Source: G963663365 sp963663365
GTDB taxonomy: Bacteria > Hinthialibacterota > Hinthialibacteria > Hinthialibacterales > G963663365
Direction: 5' to 3'
Assembly (NCBI GenBank): GCA_963663365.2
Contig: CAXXIH010000003.1
Location: 434,001 to 498,000 of the forward strand
Length of the DNA stretch: 64,000 bases
This document shows, in pieces, positions 16,966-25,207 of the stretch (the stretch's first letter is position 1; every line of letters starts with the position of its first letter). The position numbers were made by a program, and so were the translations under genes. A model generated the notes under the pieces. The model was given only the letters and a program-made list of their open reading frames with translations, was not told where the DNA came from and did not search any database.

Positions 16966-17418
16966 GTGGATCCTGATTCTGCTCCCGACAGAGTTAGTCG
17001 AGAAAAGCAAATACTGAAACTTTTAATTTATTATACGAAATTGGTTCAATTAGCGGGGTTTTGGAGGATGGCGGAATTGTTAAATCAAAGAATTGATGCT
17101 ATGGCTAGAGGAGTATCAATTGCAAAATTTCAAAATATATCACTGAAATATGGCAATGTGGAGAAACTTGGGAGAGGTTTGAAATTTCAAGTATCAGGCA
17201 TGGAATTTGTTGCATTCTTTGCGCGCGATATAGAAAGTGGATTTCGTAGGCAAATCGGAGATTGGATTATATTTATTGCATTGGAGAAGAGGATATTGAA
17301 TATTCTTGAACGTCAGGATTATGATGAGTTGATTGATTACCGTTTAGATATAAAAGAGGAAGAAGGCGTGGATGGGAGTGGTGAATCATATTTCTCAATA
17401 AACGACGTATTTAAATAA
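16966..17418 (+). CDS. hypothetical low-G+C protein, probably a 5'-truncated gene
   Basis: The longest frame with a usable start is GTG 16966, giving 150 residues (MDPDSAPDRVSREKQILKLL, then FWRMAELLNQRIDAMARGVS). The same frame stays open and protein-like for 52 more codons upstream, from 16810, with NNYHQNPKYGFISHLPRNGAG, but contains no ATG, GTG or TTG. A hand count over 17041-17220 gives about 36% G+C, well below the flanks. I do not recognise the family. The C-terminus is acidic (DIKEEEGVDGSGES). The likely explanation is a laterally acquired gene that has lost its 5' end. Confidence 0.5.
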   Translation: MDPDSAPDRVSREKQILKLLIYYTKLVQLAGFWRMAELLNQRIDAMARGVSIAKFQNISLKYGNVEKLGRGLKFQVSGMEFVAFFARDIESGFRRQIGDWIIFIALEKRILNILERQDYDELIDYRLDIKEEEGVDGSGESYFSINDVFK

Positions 17419-17486
17419 ATCTTTTTAGTCTAAGGACATACAACCCCGTTTACGGGGGGATTATAGGGGGGTGAATGTAAGCGGGC

Positions 17487-18464
17487 TTATTTAAGTTTCT
17501 CTTCCAAAAACTCCGCGATCACATCCACAATTGCATCATTCAGTGGTTGGTCGGTGTCTTCGATATGGTGGGTGACGTTCTCGGCGGCCACGAAACCGGC
17601 ATAGATACGCCGGGTATAGCCGACGCTTTCCATGGCTCCGGCAATGGGGATATTCGGATCGCGTTTGGAGCTGGTTACCAGCAGCGGTTTGGGGACACCA
17701 CAGGCCAATACCTGCCCATGATCGGCGTACTGTAAAAAGCCGAAGGGCATTAGCAGCGATTGCCCATCCAGCCATGATGAAACCGCCCGTTTGGAAAGAA
17801 TCATACGAAACAGGCTGATCCCCCCCGCGCAGACTGTGGCTGTGGTCTCATTTTCCAAACACGACAGCGCCGCCGCCCGAAATGAGGAGTCCCCCACACC
17901 CAGGACCGCGATGCGCGAGGCGTCTACGTTTTCTTGTTGTGCCAGAGCCTTAAAGGCCACGCAATCGTCAAATACCAATCTTCCGAGATACGTTTGTCCT
18001 AAAAGAGCGCTGGCCGCGAAGAATTGCTGGAAAGCCTCGGTTCCCCGCTCTTCCACAGCGCACACATCCATGGTGGCGATAACACAGCCCGCATCCAACA
18101 GACGGCGGGCGAGGGATTCTTCGTACGGTTCCAGACGGGTAAGCGGCTGCAAAAACAACACAGCGGGGGCTGGCGCTGTCAAATCTTCCCGGTGGGCAAG
18201 CCCCATCGTTCTGGACGGGAAATTGTCCGCTTCTACAGATAACGTCGAGCTGACCAAACCTTCATGGCGTGTTTCTTTGATACAAGAAACCGTTACCGAT
18301 TCCGGCATTGTCTCGATGCTAAGAGACTCGAGCAGCTTGTTGCGGATCGGTTTTGCGAAATGCTCCCAAAGGACTTTATTGTCATAAACCACATCGAAGC
18401 GCGGCTTTATGGCGGCGATCTGTTTTAACATACGTTCAACGATGGGTTGGATATTCTCAGCCAT
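17487..18464 (-). CDS. alpha/beta-hydrolase-like protein, catalytic serine not evident
   Basis: The 325-residue protein has the layout of acetyl xylan esterase / dienelactone hydrolase relatives: PAPAVLFLQPLTRLEPYEESLARRLLDAGCVIATMD, a strand-turn-helix SRIAVLGVGDSSFRAAALS near residue 205, and KPLLVTSSKRDPNIP near residue 265. At the nucleophile elbow, where G-x-S-x-G is expected, it reads G-V-G-D-S. A histidine-rich segment (NVTHHIEDTDQP) near the C-terminus fits a catalytic-His position. The canonical serine is therefore missing or shifted. No signal peptide is seen. It lies 32 nt after the M16-like gene in the apgM operon. Confidence 0.6.
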   Translation of the reverse strand: MAENIQPIVERMLKQIAAIKPRFDVVYDNKVLWEHFAKPIRNKLLESLSIETMPESVTVSCIKETRHEGLVSSTLSVEADNFPSRTMGLAHREDLTAPAPAVLFLQPLTRLEPYEESLARRLLDAGCVIATMDVCAVEERGTEAFQQFFAASALLGQTYLGRLVFDDCVAFKALAQQENVDASRIAVLGVGDSSFRAAALSCLENETTATVCAGGISLFRMILSKRAVSSWLDGQSLLMPFGFLQYADHGQVLACGVPKPLLVTSSKRDPNIPIAGAMESVGYTRRIYAGFVAAENVTHHIEDTDQPLNDAIVDVIAEFLEEKLK

Positions 18465-18496
18465 TTGTCTTTCGTGTTTGCGGCTTCCGTTGATTG

Positions 18497-19765
18497 TTAG
18501 GATTCCGGCGGTTTGGTGATGATGACCAAAGGATCACGCAGGTAACGTTCGGCCACTCGTTGCACATCCTTCGCAACCACTTTGGCAATTCGTTCGGGGT
18601 ACCGGAAGGTTTCTTCGTAGCCCAAACCCATAGCCTCAAAGACGGAGTATTCAGCGCTCCGGTGAGCACGGGATTCCAGGCTCATCAGCCCTGTGCCTAA
18701 GAGATACCGGATTGTGCGGTCGAGTTCGTCATCGGGAATCGAATTCTTGGCCGCATCTTCAAATACGTTACGTCCGATATCCACGACTTCATCCACATGT
18801 TCCGGGGTTGTCAGTGCATACATACCGAAATGGCCGCAAAGCCGCCCGCAGATCAAACTGCACCCCACCTGGTAGGCCAGGCCGCGCTCTTCGCGAATCA
18901 GCCGGAACAGGCGTGAGTCCATCGCGCCGCCCAAGACGCCATCCAGGACCCGGAAAGGTATCGTATCCTCATCCAGCACCGCCGGACCCGGGAATCCCAT
19001 GATCACACAGGCAGATTCGCGGTCGCGTTCAAAGGTGAACGTCTTACCGCCGTTTAGCGCCGGGTGATTGCCCGGGAATTGCGGGATTTCACGTTCTCCG
19101 CCGCCGGTATAAGCGCCGAATTTAGAGGCCAACAGATCACGTTCACGGTCCGTTCCGCCCACCAGCGAAACGACCATCTTCTGCGGCTGCAAACTGGTCC
19201 AGATCGACTCGGCGACTTTATCCCGAGTCAGGTTGTCGCTGGTTTCCAGAGTGCCCAGAACAGAAATACCGTAGGGATGTTCGCCATAGAGGGCTTCACG
19301 GAAATGGCGGGTGGTCGACGATAGCGGATCGTCTTCCTTTTCCATGATCGCCATCCGCACCATTTCCCGTTCACGCTCAAAGGCTTCGGCCGGGAATGAC
19401 GGCTCGCATAGAAGTTCCAGAACCAAATCAATGTCATCGTTAAAGCATTCCGCTAACGATACAACGCTGACACTGAGCAAATCTTTGCTCACGTCCAGAT
19501 CGTAACCCGTGCCCCGGCTTTCAAAACGCAGAGCGATTTCTTCTTCGGAAAGGGATTTCGTGCCGGTTTCGAGCAGTGTTCCGGCCAGATTCAGCCGTCC
19601 CGCTTCTTCGCGGGGCTCGGCTGCGGCCCCCACCTTTGAGGTAATGCGCAGGGCTACGAATGGTGCATCCGGATCCGGCTCATGGAGGAGGACGATGCCG
19701 TTATCCAGCATCGTCTTCCCCACCGCCGTTGGCCGGGGTAGCAAATGTTCCCGGGTTACTGACAT
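18497..19765 (-). CDS. M16-family (insulinase-like) protein lacking the HxxEH zinc motif
   Basis: The 422-residue protein has the two-lobed M16B layout: GIVLLHEPDPDAPFVALRI, then TLLETGTKSLSEEEIALRF, and in the second half FRVLDGVLGGAMDSRLFRLI, RGLAYQVGCSLICG and GTGLMSLESRAHRS. Active subunits carry HFLEH about 45-50 residues in. Here that place reads GRLNLAGTLLETGT, with no His pair. The protein therefore resembles the non-catalytic partner of heterodimeric M16B peptidases. No catalytic partner is visible in the window. The ATG directly follows the apgM stop, so translation is coupled. Confidence 0.85.
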   Translation of the reverse strand: MSVTREHLLPRPTAVGKTMLDNGIVLLHEPDPDAPFVALRITSKVGAAAEPREEAGRLNLAGTLLETGTKSLSEEEIALRFESRGTGYDLDVSKDLLSVSVVSLAECFNDDIDLVLELLCEPSFPAEAFEREREMVRMAIMEKEDDPLSSTTRHFREALYGEHPYGISVLGTLETSDNLTRDKVAESIWTSLQPQKMVVSLVGGTDRERDLLASKFGAYTGGGEREIPQFPGNHPALNGGKTFTFERDRESACVIMGFPGPAVLDEDTIPFRVLDGVLGGAMDSRLFRLIREERGLAYQVGCSLICGRLCGHFGMYALTTPEHVDEVVDIGRNVFEDAAKNSIPDDELDRTIRYLLGTGLMSLESRAHRSAEYSVFEAMGLGYEETFRYPERIAKVVAKDVQRVAERYLRDPLVIITKPPES

Positions 19766-20968
19766 TTAAGCGCCGAATTTCTCCAGTTTTCCGGCATGGG
19801 CCATCATTACCGGAAGCAGGTCACAGGCCTGCATCGTGCCCAGTCCGCCACACGCTGCTTGGTTCTCGGTAAATGCGGTACTCGCATCCACACGCACCAG
19901 GTCGCCGCGCATAAGCACCGGGACAGGATGGAAACTGTGCGCCTTCATCTTGCAGGGCGTGGAATGGTCGCCGGAGACGCAAATCACGTCCGGATTGAGG
20001 GCCTCGATACGCGGCAATAAGGCGTCAACGCTTTCAAGTACATGTACTTTACTATCGAAGTTGCCGTCTTCGCCGTAGCTGTCGGTTTTCTTGATATGGA
20101 AGTAATAGAAATCGTAATCGTTCCAGTGTTTTTCCAGGCAATCGACTTCTGTCTCCGGAACATCGCCTGCTTCCAGAATATCCATGCCTACCAGACGTGA
20201 AACGCCCTTATACATGGGGTAAGTGGCGATGGCCGCAGGAGTGACCTTGCACAATTCCTGAAGGGTGGGCAGAGCCTCAAAACTATCGAAACCGCGTAGA
20301 AGCATACCATTCGCAGGTTGCTCATTTTTCAGGAGTTCGAATGCTTGATCTAAGAAATTCTGAACGATGGCGGCGGTCTTTTTCGTCGCCTCGTCATCTT
20401 GGAGTGTCTGGACTTTCAGTGGAGGCACGCCGGTCACCTGAGGATCGGTGTCATGCAATGCGCCTGAGAGCCCCGGGCCACGGAAAACCACGCCCGCGCG
20501 GTGCTCTTTTTCCGGTTCGACAAACAGTTCCACGTCGCCCAGATCGATCTTGCGCAGAATCTCGCACAGACGGACACAGGTCTCTGTGGGGATACGTCCG
20601 GCGCGGCGGTCGGTCACATTGCCGGAGGCATCCAGAGAAGCGAAGTTGGCCCGGGCGGCCACATCGCCTGGTTTGATTTCAAAGCCGATACCCAAAGCAG
20701 AGAGAATGCCGCGTCCGATTTCAAACTTCAGCGGATCGTATCCAAACAAGCCCAAATGGCCGGGACCGCTTCCAGGGGTGACGCCCGGAGCGACGGGGTG
20801 TACCTGGCCCAAACAGCCTTCAGCGGCCCAACGGTCGAGATTCGGTGTTGAGGCCACTTCCAGTGTGGTGCCTTTCCCCATGGACATGTCTCCAAGTCCA
20901 TCAAATACAAACAAAATAATCTTAGAATCGGTCTTCTTGGCCAAACGCCTAAGCAGGGCGTGATCCAT
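19766..20968 (-). CDS. apgM: cofactor-independent phosphoglycerate mutase, archaeal type
   Basis: This enzyme interconverts 3- and 2-phosphoglycerate in glycolysis. The 400-residue alkaline-phosphatase-fold protein has ILFVFDGLGDMSMGKGTTLE, VASTPNLDRWAAEG and GVTPGSGPGHLGLFGYDP (metal and phosphoserine region). Near the C-terminus it has ICVSGDHSTPCKMKAHSFHP (metal ligands). I use ATG 20968, with GGAGG 9 nt upstream; an in-frame TTG at 20974 is too close to that site. It is first in an operon with the M16-like and hydrolase-like genes and is divergent from the GT39 gene. Confidence 0.92.
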   Translation of the reverse strand: MDHALLRRLAKKTDSKIILFVFDGLGDMSMGKGTTLEVASTPNLDRWAAEGCLGQVHPVAPGVTPGSGPGHLGLFGYDPLKFEIGRGILSALGIGFEIKPGDVAARANFASLDASGNVTDRRAGRIPTETCVRLCEILRKIDLGDVELFVEPEKEHRAGVVFRGPGLSGALHDTDPQVTGVPPLKVQTLQDDEATKKTAAIVQNFLDQAFELLKNEQPANGMLLRGFDSFEALPTLQELCKVTPAAIATYPMYKGVSRLVGMDILEAGDVPETEVDCLEKHWNDYDFYYFHIKKTDSYGEDGNFDSKVHVLESVDALLPRIEALNPDVICVSGDHSTPCKMKAHSFHPVPVLMRGDLVRVDASTAFTENQAACGGLGTMQACDLLPVMMAHAGKLEKFGA

Positions 20969-21092
20969 GATCAAAATCCTCCAATATGGTCATTTTCCGG
21001 TGGCTCGTAGTCTCACCGCGCGGGGCAGGACGGTCAACGGGCACAACAAATGTTTGCCGATCCTGCTCACCCAAGGTAATGTGACCCGCATC

Positions 21093-24062
21093 ATGGAGAC
21101 GACCGGGTCTGGAAACACACATCATAGCGATTCTTGTCAAAATATGCCCCTCCCCGAGGGTGCTTTTGAGCGATTTCGAAAGAGGCTAGGCAACCATTGG
21201 GTGCAGCTTCTCCTCCTTGTGATTGCTTTCATGGTGGCTTGGCAGGGCCAACAGCGGGTGCACCTGCGAGAAACGGAAACCTCGGGGTGGCTGATTTATG
21301 CCTGTGCCTGTGTTCTGTATGCCTTGGCCTGTATCGGGGCAAGCCTATACGAAAAGAAACAGCCCACGGCACAGCCCGAAAATCCCACATGGCCGGGGCG
21401 CGAAGCCTTAGTTGATATTTTGTCTATGCCGGTGCGGATCGGCGCCTTTGTATTGGGATTTTTGGTTCTTCTCTACCCTGTCTATCAGTGGAGCCACGAC
21501 AACTATCAAATTCGATTGGTATGGCCTTTTGGTATTGCAGTTCTACTGCTTGTCGCCGCATTTAGCCGCCCCTGTACGGGATGGTCCGCCATTCACCGAT
21601 TTTGCCGTGAATACGGTCATTTTCTGATCCTGGCCGCGATTGTCTTTACGGCGGCGGTACTGCGGTTTTGGCGTCTCGAAGAACTCCCGCCCGGGATTTG
21701 GTTCGATGAAGCCCAAACCGGCCTCGAAGCCCGGCACATTCTTCAGAGCGCGGAATATACTTCGATACGCGATATCACTGTGGCCAAAGGTCCGAACCTC
21801 TTTTACATCCTCACCGCGTGGTGCCTTCCGTTATTTGGCGACAATTTGTGGACATTACGCTTGGCGCCTGCTTTGACCGGCGTTTTAAGCGTTCTGGCGG
21901 TCTATGGTTTGGGACGTTATGCCTTTGGGCCTATGGCCGGTTTGGCCGCTGCTTTCTTTATTGCGGTCGGCAAATGGTCTATCAACTTCAGCCGCTACAA
22001 CATGCCCAATATCACTGTGCCTTTGGTTTGTGCGCTTGTGTTTTGGGCTTTGCTGTGGGCAATTCGCGAGCGGCGCAATTTGGCCTATGCCTTGGCCGGT
22101 CTTACTCTTGGTTTGGGACTGCACCTGCATACATCGTTCCGGCTGGTTCCATTTATTGCAGTTGCGTTTTTGGCGGTCTATACGCTATGCAACCGGCGGG
22201 AATGGAAACGTACCCTTATGGGCGGTTTGCTTATGGCAGCGATTTGTATCGCTGTGGTTTCCCCGCAAATTGTGTATGCAGCCAAAAATTGGGAAGCCTT
22301 TTCAGGGCGCATGTCAGAGACTTCCGTGGTCCAACCCGGCAAAAGCACGGAACAGATCATGGCGGATATTAAAAACAATATTTATCGCCATGTCCGTATG
22401 CTTCATGCCGATGGTGACCGTAACGGCCGTCATGGTCTCCGGGGCGATCCCAAATTGGATGATCTCACCGGAGTGCTCTTTCTATTCGGCCTAGCGGAAT
22501 GTGTAGTGCTTTTGATTCTGGGACAGGCACGTTCAGGCGGGGATAATGAAGAAACCGGCGGGAATTCCCCACCCCGAACCGCCTATGCCCTCATGTTATT
22601 TTGGCTGGTCCTGGGATTTTTAGGCGGTGTGCTTTCGCTGGCATTCGAAGCCCCCCAATCCGCGCGTACGATGGCGCTTATCTCTGTTTGTTCGTTGATG
22701 GCAGCCTTGCCGGTACGCCGATTCTGGAACGCCGCAAGCAGCCTGGCCGGCGGAAAACTCCGCTGGGCGGCTGTCCTGGTTCTAATTCCCGGCATGGTCT
22801 TTTGTGCAAAAGACAATGCCGAAACCTACTTCATCAAACAGATGAACGATTCTGAAACGTACGATGCCTTTGCGTGCCGGGATACCGATATCGCCCGGCT
22901 TATTTGCGGTCTGGATCGTGAACATACCGTAATTGCTTCGACCACATTTGCTTCACAGCAACTGGCTTATCTTCTCCCTGAACCGTTCCTCAATATCAAG
23001 TTCAATACGTGGGAACATTTTCCGGTGATTGATGACAATCCAGCCAACGACTTCGTTTATATTTTGGAAAATTGGCAAACTCCGCTCCCTCGCGATTATT
23101 GGCTTCATTACTATCCCAGCGCCCGGTTTGTCCAGGAAAAAACACCGTCTGGCGAAGACGCCTTCTATCATTTCCATGTTACCCCCGGCCAAGTGCGGGA
23201 TGCTCATGGTTTATCCATGGTTCGGTATTCTCCGGCGGGGGATGTTGTACAAAATGTGGTTCAACAAACGCCTGAATGGCCGGAGATGAATCAACTCTCT
23301 TCCCAAGGTCCGGATACCGTTGTCTGGCGCGGATCGCTTATGGTGAATTTTACGCGTCCTTTGCGTTTTTCCGTAAAAGGGGCTCAAGGCGGCAGTATTC
23401 GCATTGATGACCATATCTGCAACAGCCTTCGGCCTGATTCTTTGGAAACTGAGATATTGCAGCTACCCCGGGGAATTTACGATCTGGTCATCACCGCCCA
23501 GGCTTCACAAAGTCAGCCTGATGCGCCGCTTTGCTGGATGATGGGGAGTTCGCAGTTTGTTCCGGTTCCATCCAGATTTTTATTTTCCGTGCCGGCTTAT
23601 CCTCATGGTCTCCGAGGCCGTTACTTCGACCGTCCGGATTGGCAAGGAACTCCAGCCATTATTCAACGGGATCCGCTGATCGATTTTCGTTGGCATAATC
23701 CACCTCTAACACCGGATCGTTGGAGCGCCGAGTGGGATGGCTATTTGTGGATCGAAAATGCCGGCAGATATGTTATGCATCTCCAATCAAACGACTATTG
23801 CGAGCTACATGTCGACGGATATGAAATGTTATTGCCCAATGGTGGCCAGCAAGGACGTCCTGTTGAACTTTCGGCAGGGGCGCATATGGTGTGTCTACGT
23901 TATCGTCAAAGCCGTGCGTATGCCGAATTCCGATGGAAATGGGAACAACCCGGCAAGGCTATCGAAGCCGTCCCTCAACATGTTCTGTATCCGACCCGCC
24001 TGGCTCTCGAAACGGCCGGACATACCTTCGATGAAACCCCGGCGGGAATTCCGGCTCATTAG
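21093..24062 (+). CDS. GT39/ArnT-type membrane glycosyltransferase with C-terminal PA14 domain
   Basis: The frame is open from 20967, but the first 42 codons cross the intergenic region and overlap apgM, so ATG 21093 (METTGSGNTHH) is preferred. The protein then has 989 residues. Multiple membrane segments fill residues 40-560. Between the first segments lies LPPGIWFDEAQTGLEARHIL, the acidic loop of dolichyl/undecaprenyl-phosphate sugar transferases (PMT/ArnT type). After a soluble region, residues 837-978 form a PA14-like module (HGLRGRYFDRPDWQG, WDGYLWIENAGRYVMHL). PA14 domains bind carbohydrates outside the membrane. The enzyme probably glycosylates exported proteins or surface lipids; donor and acceptor are unknown. 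Confidence 0.85.
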   Translation: METTGSGNTHHSDSCQNMPLPEGAFERFRKRLGNHWVQLLLLVIAFMVAWQGQQRVHLRETETSGWLIYACACVLYALACIGASLYEKKQPTAQPENPTWPGREALVDILSMPVRIGAFVLGFLVLLYPVYQWSHDNYQIRLVWPFGIAVLLLVAAFSRPCTGWSAIHRFCREYGHFLILAAIVFTAAVLRFWRLEELPPGIWFDEAQTGLEARHILQSAEYTSIRDITVAKGPNLFYILTAWCLPLFGDNLWTLRLAPALTGVLSVLAVYGLGRYAFGPMAGLAAAFFIAVGKWSINFSRYNMPNITVPLVCALVFWALLWAIRERRNLAYALAGLTLGLGLHLHTSFRLVPFIAVAFLAVYTLCNRREWKRTLMGGLLMAAICIAVVSPQIVYAAKNWEAFSGRMSETSVVQPGKSTEQIMADIKNNIYRHVRMLHADGDRNGRHGLRGDPKLDDLTGVLFLFGLAECVVLLILGQARSGGDNEETGGNSPPRTAYALMLFWLVLGFLGGVLSLAFEAPQSARTMALISVCSLMAALPVRRFWNAASSLAGGKLRWAAVLVLIPGMVFCAKDNAETYFIKQMNDSETYDAFACRDTDIARLICGLDREHTVIASTTFASQQLAYLLPEPFLNIKFNTWEHFPVIDDNPANDFVYILENWQTPLPRDYWLHYYPSARFVQEKTPSGEDAFYHFHVTPGQVRDAHGLSMVRYSPAGDVVQNVVQQTPEWPEMNQLSSQGPDTVVWRGSLMVNFTRPLRFSVKGAQGGSIRIDDHICNSLRPDSLETEILQLPRGIYDLVITAQASQSQPDAPLCWMMGSSQFVPVPSRFLFSVPAYPHGLRGRYFDRPDWQGTPAIIQRDPLIDFRWHNPPLTPDRWSAEWDGYLWIENAGRYVMHLQSNDYCELHVDGYEMLLPNGGQQGRPVELSAGAHMVCLRYRQSRAYAEFRWKWEQPGKAIEAVPQHVLYPTRLALETAGHTFDETPAGIPAH

Positions 24063-24142
24063 TATGTGTTTGATATGGATGAATTGAACAAAACTTTGCT
24101 GTGTAAAACGGCATGTTTATGAAATCAATATGGGGCTAAACC

Positions 24143-25108
24143 ATGAGAAATATACGAATCGGCGCAGTGCAATTTGAATCGCGGGACCGTGATAAGGCCT
24201 ACAATCTTTCCCGGATTCGCGACCTTACTCTACAGGCGGTACAACAGGGTGCGGAATTGGTTTGTTTTCATGAGATTTGCATCCCGAACTACTCCTTTAT
24301 GCAAGCGTTATCCCGCGATGAATTGATGGAGTTGGCCGAACCGGTCCCTGATGGGCCTTCGACATGCAAATTGATTGAGATTGCCAAGGATGCGGGAGTC
24401 GCCATCGCCGCCGGACTTTTGGAACAAGAAAACGGCGAGTTTTTCAACACATACGTTGTAGTAACCGGTGATGGGCTGATTGCCAAACACCGCAAACTGC
24501 ATACATTTATCAGCCCTTATTTGACTCCCGGCAATTCGTTTACCACTTTCGAACTCCTGGGTTGCACATTTGGGATTCTAATCTGTTATGACAACAATCT
24601 TCCCGAGAATGTCCGCATCACCGCCATGATGGGCGCGGAAATCATCTTGATGCCGCATGTCACCTGCGGCTTGGATTCCCCCATGCCCGGGCGTGGCCGT
24701 ATCGACCGTAAAATATGGGAAAACCGCGAAACTGATCCCGTCCGGTGCCGCCAAGAATTTCTCGGCCCCAAAGGCCGTGGCTGGCTTATGCGTTGGCTCC
24801 CGGCCCGTGCCTATGAAAACGGGGTATACGCTGTTTTCACAAATCCCGTAGGAGTTGATTACGACACGATCAAACCGGGGCTTTCCATGATTCTCGATCC
24901 TTTTGGAGAAATTCTCGTCGAATCTAACGCTCTCGGCGATGATGTTGTTGTGGGATTATGCACGGAAGAGAAAATCGCCCTCAGCTCCGGGCAACGTTAT
25001 CTCCGTGCGCGCCGTCCCGATCTCTATGGAAAACTGGTCGAGCCGTTGCCCGAAGGCCAGGCTCCGGTCACATCGCCCGGCTGGACATTGGAAACTCCCA
25101 CAAAATAA
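24143..25108 (+). CDS. carbon-nitrogen hydrolase (nitrilase superfamily)
   Basis: The complete catalytic triad is visible: Glu44 in CFHEICIPNY, Lys118 in AKHRKLH and Cys148 in LICYDNNLPEN. The 321-residue length suits nitrilase-superfamily amidases. The insert RGRIDRKIWENRETDPVR and the C-terminal TSPGWTLETPTK are not typical of NIT2 or carbamoylputrescine amidases, so the substrate is not assigned. No signal peptide is present, so it is cytoplasmic. It sits between a glycosyltransferase and a GH20 hexosaminidase on the same strand, 80-100 nt from each. Confidence 0.9.
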   Translation: MRNIRIGAVQFESRDRDKAYNLSRIRDLTLQAVQQGAELVCFHEICIPNYSFMQALSRDELMELAEPVPDGPSTCKLIEIAKDAGVAIAAGLLEQENGEFFNTYVVVTGDGLIAKHRKLHTFISPYLTPGNSFTTFELLGCTFGILICYDNNLPENVRITAMMGAEIILMPHVTCGLDSPMPGRGRIDRKIWENRETDPVRCRQEFLGPKGRGWLMRWLPARAYENGVYAVFTNPVGVDYDTIKPGLSMILDPFGEILVESNALGDDVVVGLCTEEKIALSSGQRYLRARRPDLYGKLVEPLPEGQAPVTSPGWTLETPTK

Positions 25109-25207
25109 GAGGATATTTCCGTTTAAAACCTGCTCAGTCCGGTGGATTTCTTATGTATAATGGAAACCTGTTCAAAGACTGAATGATTGGCCCAAAGGGG
25201 GAATATT

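Noticed and set aside
17441..17460. CCCCG-TTTA-CGGGG hairpin as a terminator after the low-G+C gene
   Set aside because: The stem is only 5 bp and no T run follows on either strand.
20967..21092. N-terminal 42 codons of the long GT39 frame
   Set aside because: They would overlap the start of divergent apgM and its promoter space and carry no signal or conserved residues; ATG 21093 is preferred.
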